Shown here in pieces: positions 1-8,870 of a stretch of 64,000 nt of DNA (position 1 is its first letter; the number at the start of each line of letters is the position of its first letter). The stretch lies in assembly GCF_050589685.1 (NCBI RefSeq), contig NZ_JBNGOS010000016.1, positions 72,925-136,924 on the forward strand. Reading direction: 5' to 3'. Origin of the DNA: Saccharicrinis sp050589685. GTDB taxonomy: Bacteria; Bacteroidota; Bacteroidia; Bacteroidales; Marinilabiliaceae. Position numbers and translations under genes: made by a program. Below the pieces are notes generated by a model. That model saw nothing but the letters and a program-made list of their open reading frames with translations. It had not been told where the DNA came from and ran no database searches.

Positions 1-66
1 TAAATTATAGCAGCAATGTAATTGGCTTAACTTGCTATTTTATTGCCCATCACATCCGATTCACAA

Positions 67-561
67 TTAATTTGACAGTGTTGTAATTATGGGTACAAAT
101 ACCCCAACCATAACAGCAATAGTCATCTGCACATAATAGTTGGTTACAAATAGTCCGCTCAATATTAAAAGCGGATCTTCCGAGTTTGATTCTATGCTAC
201 CTTTGTTTGAAGAACTAAAGTACCTGACATCCGTTCCCTCCGAATCAAAAATACTCCATTTCGAATTCCATATATTATCGTATTTCCAAAACACGGTTTT
301 ATGGTTTAATGATATGGTGGCTTTTGTCATCCAATTGTTATAGCTTATTTGTCCTATAATTCTTCCGTTCGAAGCATCAATAATATCAGTATGTTGTTTA
401 AAGAAACCTTTTGTTTTAAACACATATTTCTTACCATCCATTTCTCCATAAGCAGATTGCGAAAAGCTTTTATCTCTTAATTCCCCAATTAGGGTTCCAT
501 TGGAGTAAATGCTGTAATTGCTGGAGAACAATCCTTTTTTCCATGTTAGGTTAGTTTGCAT
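67..561 (-). CDS. hypothetical protein with C-terminal membrane segment
   Basis: The product has 164 residues and I do not recognise it as a named family. Residues 1-125 are soluble and look beta-rich, with repeated short strands separated by Gly/Asn turns. Residues about 131-161 form one long hydrophobic stretch, consistent with a C-terminal membrane anchor. There is no N-terminal signal peptide. The layout (small beta domain, one C-terminal hydrophobic helix) recalls tubby/LURP-one-like proteins, but that is only a fold-level guess. It stands alone: the next gene on the same strand is 520 bases upstream, across a region with a palindromic repeat. Codon use matches the neighbours. It is probably a real gene of unknown function. 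Confidence 0.7.
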   Translation of the reverse strand: MQTNLTWKKGLFSSNYSIYSNGTLIGELRDKSFSQSAYGEMDGKKYVFKTKGFFKQHTDIIDASNGRIIGQISYNNWMTKATISLNHKTVFWKYDNIWNSKWSIFDSEGTDVRYFSSSNKGSIESNSEDPLLILSGLFVTNYYVQMTIAVMVGVFVPIITTLSN

Positions 562-670
562 AATAACGTTAATTTATTTTTCAGATTATTACCAATCGTC
601 TTTGCTGTCACATATTTTAAAGCTCAACCTCCTTAGAAAAATTGACATACAGCATTTTTCATACTAAGTA

Positions 671-757
671 TTACCAATCCGATCCACCTCCATCACAAAA
701 ATCAGCATCGTATATGTTCGAATTTACATACTTGCCATTTTTATTTAACCCGGATTA
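671..757 (-). pseudogene. 3' fragment of a small gene, cut by a palindromic repeat
   Basis: On the minus strand, after an in-frame stop next to the repeat, the frame reads a short tail ending in DADFCDGGGSDW and a TAA at 673-671. The Gly-rich end looks like a genuine protein terminus, but there is no start codon. The fragment begins almost exactly at the left edge of the repeat at 755, so the repeat probably truncated it. The product is unknown. Confidence 0.3.
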
Positions 758-940
758 TGTACTGGAGGTTCGTCATGAGCATTGCAAGTACAATAAAACA
801 AGGCATTACTGAAACGAGGCATCACTTGTCCCGATTACTTTCGGGAGCATCGTTCTGGTGAGTTGAAGTGATGCAACGAAGTGTCTTGTTTTAAAGTAAT
901 TTTAATGTGTTATAGAATTTCTAATGCATATTGCGGGTTT
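755..940. repeat. imperfect palindromic interspersed repeat, copy 1
   Basis: A sequence of about 185 bases shares its core with 36584-36735. The two copies agree almost base for base from AAAACAAGGCATTACTGAAAC through CTAATGCATATTGCGGG. The core is a long imperfect hairpin: AAAACAAG pairs with CTTGTTTT, and GGCATCACTT pairs with AAGTGATGC. This copy carries an extra nested palindrome (CCCGA then TTCGGG) that copy 2 lacks. There is no transposase, so it is best described as a MITE-like or REP-like non-autonomous element. The left inverted end is more degenerate here than in copy 2. Confidence 0.7.
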
Positions 941-1082
941 AACGGGTTGTCATCTCCTTGTTTAAAATCAGGAAATCTTTTTAAAATAGTTTTTTTTAAT
1001 CACATCTCCTTTGGGTTGAGTAGGTTATGGAGGTTATCCATGGCTCCATTTTTCCGCTATGGGGTATATGCATATAGAAATA

Positions 1083-2036
1083 TCATTGAACTTCTTTCCA
1101 GGTTTTTCTTATAAAATCTAAATCCCCTTTTATTCGTTTTAATACTTCCTTTTTACTTATGGTTGGCTTTTCGCCATGCTCTGCACCTCCTAAATCATAT
1201 TCAACATGGATAGACATTGGAACGTTAATTTGGTATTGTTTTAGCATGGTGAAATATTTTCTGAAATCAACCATTCCTTCACCAATGGGTGTAAAAACCG
1301 GAGCCCACTTACCATCTTTTTTACCCCAAATAAAATCTTTCACTACCAAAGTATTAATAAACGGACGTATTAGTTTAAATCCAATTTCCCAATTCTTGCC
1401 CCCTTCAACAATGGCGTGCATAATGTCGTACTGACTCCCAATATATTTAGGTGATTGCAGTTCAAATACTTGATACAAATCCCAAATAGCGGCCCCAAAA
1501 AAATGGCCTGAATGATTATGGTATGTTGCACTTATATTATTTTTTTTATTTAACTGTTCAAGTTCCTTCAGTTTATTTTTTGCATAATCAAGGCTTTCAA
1601 ATATAGTCTGCTCCTTACCGTATCTAAACCAATCTGAACGGTAATATTGGTAACCTAAACGACTCGCAGTTTCCACAATATTTTTATGAATGGGATTATT
1701 GGCATCGCTTACATGGGTTGAAAGCATTTGCGGCTTAAGTTCGAAAGATTTCATGACCTCTGTAGCTTTGGGAAGGTCTTCCTTTACCCTTTCCGGCAAA
1801 ACATGTCCATTTGGCCTTACCGTAATATCTATTCCATCAAAACCCATTTCTTTGGCAGCCTCACTCATGTTTTTATAATCGAGAAACTGAAGGTGTTTTG
1901 AAAAAATATGTACACTAAGATCGTTATTCCCTGAGTTATTATTGAATCCCAAATTGGCAGCAACGGTATTGGACCCCAGTAATGCAGCTGTTCCTGCTAT
2001 AGTTGTTTGTTTAATAAACTTTCTTCTTGACTGCAT
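1083..2036 (-). CDS. Tat-exported sugar phosphate isomerase/epimerase-like protein
   Basis: The 317-residue product begins with a twin-arginine signal (SRRKFIK, then a hydrophobic stretch and an Ala-rich cleavage region to about residue 27), predicting folded export to the periplasm. The rest is a xylose-isomerase-like TIM barrel (AP endonuclease 2 superfamily). It has the segments MGFDGIDITVRP, YHNHSGHF and SIHVEYD, whose Asp, His and Glu residues fit a divalent-metal site. Relatives act on sugars or sugar derivatives, often inside polysaccharide-use loci. It lies 55 bases downstream of another protein of the same superfamily on the same strand, so the two are probably co-transcribed. The substrate cannot be read from the sequence. 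Confidence 0.85.
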   Translation of the reverse strand: MQSRRKFIKQTTIAGTAALLGSNTVAANLGFNNNSGNNDLSVHIFSKHLQFLDYKNMSEAAKEMGFDGIDITVRPNGHVLPERVKEDLPKATEVMKSFELKPQMLSTHVSDANNPIHKNIVETASRLGYQYYRSDWFRYGKEQTIFESLDYAKNKLKELEQLNKKNNISATYHNHSGHFFGAAIWDLYQVFELQSPKYIGSQYDIMHAIVEGGKNWEIGFKLIRPFINTLVVKDFIWGKKDGKWAPVFTPIGEGMVDFRKYFTMLKQYQINVPMSIHVEYDLGGAEHGEKPTISKKEVLKRIKGDLDFIRKTWKEVQ

Positions 2037-2091
2037 TATTGTATGATTTTATTTTGGATTGCGGTATGCTGTTTATCTTTTTGCGAAATGC

Positions 2092-2958
2092 TTATTCGCC
2101 TTCTATTGCTTTTAGCCCCTCAATATTTTGTTTTAATATTTTCTCTACATCCACTCCTTTTACGTGCCCTAGTATTCCCCATGGTCCTTTAAATCCGGCT
2201 TCTTTTAATATTTGTATCATTTCTTTCTCATAATTACCTTTACCAATGGCAAGGATTTTATGGCCATCTTTTTCCATACCATTTAAGTTAACAGCCGATA
2301 AATATGGTTTTATAGCTTTAATTAGTATGTGAAATTCATCCATAGAATTATGTCCATGGTGAAAATTATAAACCATGCTTAGCTCATATTGAGGTAAATT
2401 TTTAATGATTTCTAGTTGGTTAAATGGGTTACCAAACCATCCAGTGTGATTATAAAGCGCTACTTTACAATCTATTCCTTCTGCTTTTTCTGCAATAAAC
2501 CGAATAACATCAGTGGCTCTTTCGAGCGATTTTTCCTGATCAAGATCCTTAAAAAAATTTTCACTCAGGCTAACCCATATGGTGGTTTTGAGCTTTGCTT
2601 GCTTAATAATATCAAAAAACCTTTCGTTCGCAAGACTTAGTTTGCCCAGGCTATCTCTTTTTGCGTTAAGCCAAAGCCAAACGGAAATAATTTCAATATC
2701 GTTTTCGGTTGCTAAATTAAGCTCCGTTAAAGTATTATCGAGGTGTTTATCACGCCAATCGTATGCATATTTCTCAAAACCCAGCTGTTTTAACATGTTG
2801 ATACGTTCTGAAGGAGACCGCTCCAATGAATCATATGCAACAATGCACCAGGGATATAAATCCTGACTTTCTATTTTATTCTTTGGGGCACTTGAGCAAG
2901 AATAAATAAAGACCAATAGAATAAGGATTGCTAATGTATTGTTGGAGATTGCTTTCAT
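2092..2958 (-). CDS. lipoprotein, sugar phosphate isomerase/epimerase-like
   Basis: I chose the ATG at 2958 over an upstream TTG at 2997, because it places a typical lipoprotein signal at the N-terminus: MKAISNNT, a hydrophobic run, then IYSCSS with the lipidated Cys at about residue 21. The mature part is a xylose-isomerase-like TIM barrel with YNHTGWFGNP, FHHGH and LNGMEKDGH carrying candidate metal or substrate His/Asp residues. It is probably membrane-anchored in the periplasm. It lies just upstream of the Tat-exported family member (gap 55 bases) and probably forms an operon with it. A strong hairpin separates it from the GH16 gene, so the three need not share a transcript. The two barrels may process sugars released by surface enzymes; this is inference. 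Confidence 0.82.
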   Translation of the reverse strand: MKAISNNTLAILILLVFIYSCSSAPKNKIESQDLYPWCIVAYDSLERSPSERINMLKQLGFEKYAYDWRDKHLDNTLTELNLATENDIEIISVWLWLNAKRDSLGKLSLANERFFDIIKQAKLKTTIWVSLSENFFKDLDQEKSLERATDVIRFIAEKAEGIDCKVALYNHTGWFGNPFNQLEIIKNLPQYELSMVYNFHHGHNSMDEFHILIKAIKPYLSAVNLNGMEKDGHKILAIGKGNYEKEMIQILKEAGFKGPWGILGHVKGVDVEKILKQNIEGLKAIEGE

Positions 2959-3011
2959 TTTAATCCTAGATCGTTTTTTCACTATTGAAAAATACAAAAA
3001 AGCAGGTGGAT

Positions 3012-3052
3012 AAAAAAAGGTCCAATGCTATTATTTAGCATTGGACCTTTTT
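3012..3052 (-). terminator. intrinsic terminator after the GH16 gene
   Basis: A perfect 12-bp stem (GGTCCAATGCTA paired with TAGCATTGGACC, loop TTATT) is flanked by A7 on one side and T5 on the other. It sits directly after the stop of the leftward GH16 gene and before the isomerase-like pair. The A/T flanks would let it work in either direction. Confidence 0.85.
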
Positions 3053-3072
3053 ATGAATGATGCAATATCGTA

Positions 3073-4362
3073 TTATTCGTCTTCAAGTTTCCAGGTTCGT
3101 ACCCAATCTACTTTCATGGTATTGATGTTGTTATCACTTAAATCACTTTTAATCGCTAGTCCGCCTATCCAGTTGGCATCGTAGGTCCATAAGTCAAATA
3201 TAATTTCAAGCTCCCTTGTAAATTCCCGATGTTCGTATGTTGTGCCCGACCTATCGTGACCAACCACAACGCTGCCTGCCGGTTCGCCATCCAAATAAAA
3301 CTGAATGTTTTTAGAATCCTTCCACCAAACACCGAAGGTATGGTATGCCTCGTTCCATTTTACCCCTTTGCCCGGATTGGCATCGGATAAGTTGGTACTT
3401 AAGAAATTATCCTCATCCCTTATCTCTCCAGGTGTCTCATCCGAGTTGGCATGAAAATACTGGGAGTTCATTCTTGTGGGAAACTCTGGCTGGCACCCAC
3501 AAGAAGGTTTGGGGTTGTTTTCGATAATATCAATCTCATCTCTGTTTTCGGAGTTACCATTATTTAACCAATAGGTATTAAAAGCCGAGATATATGCCGC
3601 TTTAATGCTGGCTTCGGTGTACATAGGGTAACTGGTTTCTGCTTTTGAATGAATCCTGGCTGTTTGAAACCACCTGCCTTCGGGATTGCTTTCGTTTAGG
3701 GTAGCCCTGATCCAAAGGTTTCCGTCTGCTACTCCTGAATTGTTATCCGATTTTGACATAAAAACAGGTACGCCATAATTCCATGTGGACTTAAACCATT
3801 TGTTACCGTCCCATGTATCAAACTCATCCGACATGCTCTCCAACTTAACCCATCTTTTACCTTCGGGAGTTGTATCGTCAATGGATACAAAAGATGGTAA
3901 GTTGGGGTCTATATTTTCGAAATCCTCGGCAGTAGGTACATCCTCAACCTCGTTTACCGTAACATTTACTGTGGCCATATCATCATCGCCATCTTTATCG
4001 GTAATGGTGTAAGTAAAGCTGTCAGAACCATAGAAATCCGTACTGGGAACATATTCAAACACGCCGTCCTTGATTTCGCTTACCGTACCGTTGCCGGGAT
4101 TGGCCAATAGGCTGTAATCGTCTCCGTCACCACCATCATCACCTATTTTATCGTTTGCCGAAACGTTTATCTGGTTGGCGGTTCCCGCACTACTGTTCTC
4201 GTCAACAGTAAGGTTATCATCCACCCCCGTAGGATTATCATTTGCGGGAGTAGCTTCTTTTTCCGATTCTGAGTTGCTGCCGCAACTTATTAAGCACAGA
4301 AATAGTGAAATGAATAATATTAGGGCAGTCTGGTGTTTCAAAAAGCTTCTTTTAGTTAACAT
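3073..4362 (-). CDS. GH16 family glycoside hydrolase lipoprotein (agarase/porphyranase-like)
   Basis: The product has 429 residues. It has a lipoprotein signal with lipobox LISC (Cys at about residue 27), then an acidic linker. Residues about 45-138 form a cadherin-like/Ig-like domain rich in Asp-Gly, with FEYVPSTDFYGSDSFTYTI typical of the VCBS/Big_9 group. The GH16 catalytic domain runs from about residue 165 to the end. The signature E-I-D-I-I-E at residues 276-281 supplies the nucleophile, the helper Asp and the acid/base Glu. YGVPVFMSKSDN and DGNLWIRA resemble beta-agarases and porphyranases more than laminarinases. The enzyme probably sits on the cell surface and cuts a marine galactan. 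No SusC/SusD pair is next to it, so this is not a full polysaccharide utilisation locus. Confidence 0.85.
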   Translation of the reverse strand: MLTKRSFLKHQTALILFISLFLCLISCGSNSESEKEATPANDNPTGVDDNLTVDENSSAGTANQINVSANDKIGDDGGDGDDYSLLANPGNGTVSEIKDGVFEYVPSTDFYGSDSFTYTITDKDGDDDMATVNVTVNEVEDVPTAEDFENIDPNLPSFVSIDDTTPEGKRWVKLESMSDEFDTWDGNKWFKSTWNYGVPVFMSKSDNNSGVADGNLWIRATLNESNPEGRWFQTARIHSKAETSYPMYTEASIKAAYISAFNTYWLNNGNSENRDEIDIIENNPKPSCGCQPEFPTRMNSQYFHANSDETPGEIRDEDNFLSTNLSDANPGKGVKWNEAYHTFGVWWKDSKNIQFYLDGEPAGSVVVGHDRSGTTYEHREFTRELEIIFDLWTYDANWIGGLAIKSDLSDNNINTMKVDWVRTWKLEDE

Positions 4363-4479
4363 TCTTACGGTTTTTAATCTAATAATTGAATAAACAATGT
4401 TATAGATACTTTATTGAACCGCATGAAGTAGTAACTAATCAAAACCTGAACATGAGCAATAAATCTTGTTTTGGTTTAG

Positions 4480-5595
4480 TTATAGCTTTGCATTGTATAT
4501 CCTTTCGTGCAAACTTCTCAACCTGCTGTATTGTTGTTTTAATAATTCAACCTTCTTTTCAAATTCGTCATATTTATATTTATGGATAGCCAATTCCTTT
4601 AACAACTTTAAATTTTTAACGGCTTCGTCGTAAGATTTAGGCTTTTTTTGTTTGATAAAATTGTCGATGTCATCCCAAAGCCTATGTTCATTGCTTTCAA
4701 TATTTTTAAGTTTGGCGAGTTTCTTTTCTTCCTTAATTCTTTTTTCTTTGGCTTTGCGCTCTTCCCTTATTGATAATATTCTTTCAACGATTTCTGAGAT
4801 TGTTCTACGTGGAATCCTTTTATTATCATTGTTGAGGTTACTTTTGGCAAAGTGGCGCTTAAACTTTTCCGACAGCAAAGGCTCGTTGGTTATAAGCCGT
4901 ATTAGCCATTCATTTTTTTCTTTTTCCGTTAGTTTTTCTACCATGTTAGAATAGTCAATATTGGTAGAGGACTTTAAAGGTGCACTAACTGTTGATGCTG
5001 CTGATATAATATCTTGATCAATTTGAAAAACATCGATAAACTCTTTCAGAGAAGCATTAAGTTCGTTCAGACCAGCCGGAACATCAGCTTCTTTGCTTTC
5101 TTCATCAACGTTTCCGTATTCATAAATAACATCATCAACGCTATCTTTTAACCAAACCAGGTAAAGGCTCCTATAATCGCCAGCAATAATATCTTCCCTC
5201 AGCGAAATAAGCGATGTTAACATTCCTTCTCCTTCAACCCAACCATCTCTACCATCTTCATCTTCACTCCAAATATCTATCAAAACAAAGTTGTCATATT
5301 CGTAAACCTCTAATCCTTCGGTACAATACTGCTTAATCTTTTTTTTGTCAACGAATTCGTTAGGGATTTTAAATATCAACCTTTGGCTACCCCAATTGGA
5401 AACGTAAAACATGGCATCAAAATATTTCTCCACCACTTTGCGTTCATCCTTAGGGAAGTCGGAATAGCTATATGTAAACACTGCGCCTGTGTTTGTGGCC
5501 ACCGTTCTGCTCGACCAACTCGAAACGACTTCTTTTTGTTTAGGGGTAAGAGCTTTGTCTACTGATTTAAATTCGTAAAATTGGTATTCGCTCAT
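4480..5595 (-). CDS. conserved hypothetical protein, charged coiled-coil C-terminus
   Basis: The 371-residue product has no signal peptide or membrane segment. The N-terminus (EYQFYEFKSVDKALTPKQ, later YFDAMFYVSNWGSQRL) matches a conserved bacterial family that I recall as often lying beside SWIM zinc-finger proteins. The function is unknown. Residues about 270-371 are very rich in Lys and Glu and likely form a coiled coil. The start overlaps the stop of the upstream gene by 4 bases (ATGA type), suggesting translational coupling. I would not assign a biochemical role. Confidence 0.75.
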   Translation of the reverse strand: MSEYQFYEFKSVDKALTPKQKEVVSSWSSRTVATNTGAVFTYSYSDFPKDERKVVEKYFDAMFYVSNWGSQRLIFKIPNEFVDKKKIKQYCTEGLEVYEYDNFVLIDIWSEDEDGRDGWVEGEGMLTSLISLREDIIAGDYRSLYLVWLKDSVDDVIYEYGNVDEESKEADVPAGLNELNASLKEFIDVFQIDQDIISAASTVSAPLKSSTNIDYSNMVEKLTEKEKNEWLIRLITNEPLLSEKFKRHFAKSNLNNDNKRIPRRTISEIVERILSIREERKAKEKRIKEEKKLAKLKNIESNEHRLWDDIDNFIKQKKPKSYDEAVKNLKLLKELAIHKYKYDEFEKKVELLKQQYSRLRSLHERIYNAKL

Positions 5596-6116
5596 ATTAT
5601 ATTTTCAATTGTTTCAAAGGTTTCCAATGCTCTTGTTATTAACTGTTCATGATTCAACATGGTATTGAAGTTAGTGTACATTGTATGACCATCAGATATA
5701 ATCGTTCCCGATAATTTGCCATTATTCCCGGCTAACAAGTCTGCTAACTTTTCTGAATAATAAAGAGACCTATATAGCCTTTCGTCTTTGCATTTTATGC
5801 TCAAAACATGTTGGTGCAGAAATGCAGTCTTTAACCAGGAGTTTTTTTCTATTTTAAACTTGGGCAATTTCGAATCTACTATTAATTTGATTTCCCACAA
5901 ATAAATATCAGTATTATGGATGTGCTTTAACATACTTGGTTTTTGCCAGGTATTTCTACGGTACTCACCGATTAGATGAATGTGACCTGTTTTTGAAGGA
6001 TAATTTAGTTTGTATACCTTAATCGGAACATTCATTTTACCATTAAACATAGGTGATTCTTCCATTGAGAATGGAACACCTTTTTCTTCAGATATTTTTT
6101 CGATTATTTGTTGCAT
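5592..6116 (-). CDS. hypothetical protein coupled to the downstream conserved gene
   Basis: The product has 174 residues, is soluble, and has no signal peptide. It is a mixed alpha/beta protein with VYKLNYPSKTGHIHLIGEY and a C-terminal helix. I do not recognise the family. Its stop codon overlaps the start of the 371-residue gene by 4 bases, so the two are probably expressed together and may act together. About 200 bases separate it from the decayed TIR/NTPase gene upstream. Confidence 0.65.
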   Translation of the reverse strand: MQQIIEKISEEKGVPFSMEESPMFNGKMNVPIKVYKLNYPSKTGHIHLIGEYRRNTWQKPSMLKHIHNTDIYLWEIKLIVDSKLPKFKIEKNSWLKTAFLHQHVLSIKCKDERLYRSLYYSEKLADLLAGNNGKLSGTIISDGHTMYTNFNTMLNHEQLITRALETFETIENII

Positions 6117-6432
6117 TGGGATGGTTTGTACTGGAATGATATAAGCTTAATCTATTGATATTGGTTCATCCTTCGCTGAGGCATAAGTTCATTCGTTTTT
6201 GTTTGAATATTATACAGTATATAAGGACACTTACTGTAACGGAGATCGCATTCCTGTCAAATCCTAATGGATTTTGAACGGATTACAATCTTTTATGTTT
6301 AGCTTCTTACATCAATTACTTATACAAAATATTTTGTCCAGTATTTACCTGTAGAATTTCTTCTCTCAATCTTTTTGCTGTACTTGGAGGGTAAAAAGGA
6401 ACAATTTTATTATCAATAAACTGATTGGCTTG

Positions 6433-7779
6433 TTAAAGTTGACCATTTAGAGCGAAAAATAATCTTTTGGCACACAAAAAGCTTAATCTATAGTATAAAT
6501 CATGATTTTTAAATTTAGCTTCAAGTGTTTTGAGTGTTGAAGCTAAACTAAAAACATCGAAGAACTTTCTAGATATATCCAACTTAATAAGTAAAGGGTA
6601 GATATTGGACGGAAAGAACTGAATTGCCTCATTGACAGTCCCTAAAGCAATATTCCTATCTTCTAAAATGAATGTTTCAAATTGAGCTTTAGAAGTATAG
6701 TACATTTCAGCTGCTTTTTCATGAGAACTTTCTTTTAGTTGTTGTAATAGCCTCTGGATGATTTGGTCAGCATTTTCTATATCTTCTTTTTTTCGGTAAA
6801 CGCACCTTAAGTAACTCTGAATATGATATGGATTGTTTTTATCATTCTCATAATTTTCTTTTGCCAATGAATATGCTGCTTCAAAATCCTCTGTACTTAC
6901 GTAAACTTGCACCAATTCTCGTTTGGCTTTATAATAATTTGGATATTTATCTCTTAAATCAAGTAGTCGTTCCAGTGCTTTATCATACTTTTTATTCAGT
7001 CGATAATAAAAACCAATAATAAAGTTGTGATCGGGACCTTTTATTTCTTGAACTTCTTTTAATAATCTAGGATTTCTTTTTCTACAAAGAGCTAAACACA
7101 ACCATTTTTTAATTTCAATTTCAATTTTATTATCCAAATGTGAATAACTATTTAATGCTCTATCTGCTAATTCAATAACTTGTTCATAATTTTTACGATT
7201 ATCATATAACTCTCTCATTGCAAGAAGGAAATGAGATGGTATCAAAAAGGATTCAGGAATTTCAATTTCATTAACAAATGCTTCTTGTATTGTAATATTG
7301 AATTCAGATAAGTCGTCCTCAATATCTGTATAGTTTTGTAATCCTTCTTCTGTTATCTTTCTAAGTCTAAAATATAATTTTTCAGGTAGCTTTATACCTG
7401 ATCTTCTTATATAATCACGTATACCATCATTAAGTTTTATATACTCACCACTAGCACCGAAATGATCAATTATTAGGCTACAAGAAAAATCGTGCAAAAG
7501 ATTTTTTTCCTTATCAGGTAGTCCAGAATATATTTTATCTAAAAAATTAACGCTCAAATATTCATAATCAGAAAGTAGTTTTAATAGCGATAAGGCTTCT
7601 TCGTTACCCTCAAACTTTTGTATTACCTTAGCTATAATTTCTGAATTATAATCAACAAGTTCATTTACTCTTTCTAAGAGTAATTTTGTATTTTCATTTT
7701 TTATGTAATCTACTGCAAACTTTATTTGTGCAGGAAAACCTGTAAACAAATCAGAGATTTTTTTCTTATCATCAAACAC
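6433..7779 (-). CDS. open segment: NTPase tail and TPR-repeat part of the TIR/STAND gene
   Basis: This is the longest open stretch (448 codons from a GTG) of the interrupted TIR/STAND gene and may be called as a gene of its own. It carries helical repeats that fit TPR units, for example FYYRLNKKYDKALERLLDL and YVSTEDFEAAYSLAKENYE. TPR arrays in such proteins usually sense the trigger. The frame is continuous with the upstream segment across the TAA at 7785-7783, with only GTT between that stop and the GTG. The reading also continues past the TAA at 6433. It is probably not an independent gene. Confidence 0.6.
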   Translation of the reverse strand: MFDDKKKISDLFTGFPAQIKFAVDYIKNENTKLLLERVNELVDYNSEIIAKVIQKFEGNEEALSLLKLLSDYEYLSVNFLDKIYSGLPDKEKNLLHDFSCSLIIDHFGASGEYIKLNDGIRDYIRRSGIKLPEKLYFRLRKITEEGLQNYTDIEDDLSEFNITIQEAFVNEIEIPESFLIPSHFLLAMRELYDNRKNYEQVIELADRALNSYSHLDNKIEIEIKKWLCLALCRKRNPRLLKEVQEIKGPDHNFIIGFYYRLNKKYDKALERLLDLRDKYPNYYKAKRELVQVYVSTEDFEAAYSLAKENYENDKNNPYHIQSYLRCVYRKKEDIENADQIIQRLLQQLKESSHEKAAEMYYTSKAQFETFILEDRNIALGTVNEAIQFFPSNIYPLLIKLDISRKFFDVFSLASTLKTLEAKFKNHDLYYRLSFLCAKRLFFALNGQL

Positions 7780-7782
7780 AAC

Positions 7783-8406
7783 TTACTGCTTCTCAATACC
7801 TAATAACGCTTGGAACAAATTGTTTCTTTCAGGTTTATCCAATTCAGGTATTGATAAAGCATAAATGTAATCGTTGTTTTTAATTTCATTGAATCTGACT
7901 TTTGAAAGTGAAATTAAAAACAAAAAAGTACTTGGAATACAACGTAACTCTCTAATTAATGAAACAAACCAGTCAACTATAGTTCCATCAGAATTAACAA
8001 TTGCATAATTGTCTATAATAAAAATCTTATTTTCACTTTCAAAAATATCAAGTAATAGAATTTTAGCCAGTTCAATCTTCTCTTCAAGTGGAATCTTCAA
8101 AAAATCAATAAGACCTTCTCTTGAAATTGAATCCGTAAGCCCTAAATCAAATAAACCTAAAATAAAATCCTCAATACTACTCCTACTGTGCAATAACATA
8201 TATAGGGGTTTATAGTAATCTTTGATGTTATTTGCGTCTTTTAATGCACTTAAGAGAAATTTCCTACGACCAACCCCCTCAAAACCAGATGCAATATTTA
8301 CAATTGGAGATGGAAGCTCAAAGTTAAACAACCTTTCATGGTATTCTTTCTTTAAATTATGCCGGCCAATAAATAATTGTTCTTTTTCTTTATTTACTGG
8401 AAACAA
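7783..8406 (-). CDS. open segment: P-loop NTPase part of the TIR/STAND gene
   Basis: This is the 207-codon open stretch between the second and third TAA of the interrupted gene. Its only start is a TTG inside an uninterrupted reading (TWELFPVNKEKEQ), so it is an internal fragment. It contains IVNIASGFEGVGRRKFLL, a Walker A-like loop in which Arg-Arg-Lys replaces the classic Gly-Lys-Ser/Thr. It also contains NKIFIIDNYAIV, a Walker B-like strand. These fit the AAA/STAND NTPase module of NLR-like immune proteins. No independent promoter or ribosome site is evident. Confidence 0.55.
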   Translation of the reverse strand: MFPVNKEKEQLFIGRHNLKKEYHERLFNFELPSPIVNIASGFEGVGRRKFLLSALKDANNIKDYYKPLYMLLHSRSSIEDFILGLFDLGLTDSISREGLIDFLKIPLEEKIELAKILLLDIFESENKIFIIDNYAIVNSDGTIVDWFVSLIRELRCIPSTFLFLISLSKVRFNEIKNNDYIYALSIPELDKPERNNLFQALLGIEKQ

Positions 8407-8870
8407 TTCCCATGTGACTATTTTGAGTTTTTGTAAAATTCTTTGTGCAACTTTTGAGGGCTTACTTACATATCTAAGATTATATTCCTTAAGCCAATCT
8501 GGAATATCTTTATGGTCGTATGTAATATCTTAATCGATAATTATTGGGTAGATTTTCTTTATACTTCCATTGTTAAAGAGATTATGAGCATGAAGTACTT
8601 CTTCTTTAACCCATTTACTTTCTAATGCCGTTTTTGAAATGAAGAAAACAAAAATATCAGATTATTTTAATCCCGAAATAATTTCCTCAATTGATCTATT
8701 TCCTTCCTCAAAAGTCATTGCATCATATATAACTTTTTCTTTACCAAGTCTATTGGCAATTACTTGAACATATCCCTTGTCTTTTGAACTATGTGATAAA
8801 AAAGCTTTTGGCATATCTGATTATTTATTGAGGTTATTTAATATTGTATACTCTAATTTTATATTTGTAC

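Larger units (their letters stand above)
6316..8814 (-). pseudogene. TIR / STAND-NTPase / TPR immune-type gene with four in-frame TAA codons
   Basis: From the ATG at 8814 one frame runs 832 codons to a TAA at 6318-6316 with no frameshift, but it holds TAA at codons 51 (8664-8662), 95 (8532-8530), 344 (7785-7783) and 794 (6435-6433). Codons 1 to about 130 form a TIR domain: start MPKAFLSHSSKDKGYV, then SDIFVFFIS and ALESKWVKEEV with the usual catalytic Glu at about 71. Codons about 150-350 form a P-loop NTPase with GFEGVGRRK (Walker A-like, 177-185) and KIFIIDN (Walker B-like, 263-269). Codons about 480-800 are helical repeats of TPR type. The sequence reads well on both sides of every stop, including 38 sensible codons after the last one. 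The architecture resembles bacterial TIR-NLR antiphage proteins, where the TIR domain usually degrades NAD+. Either the gene is recently dead or the TAA codons are read through. Confidence 0.85.
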
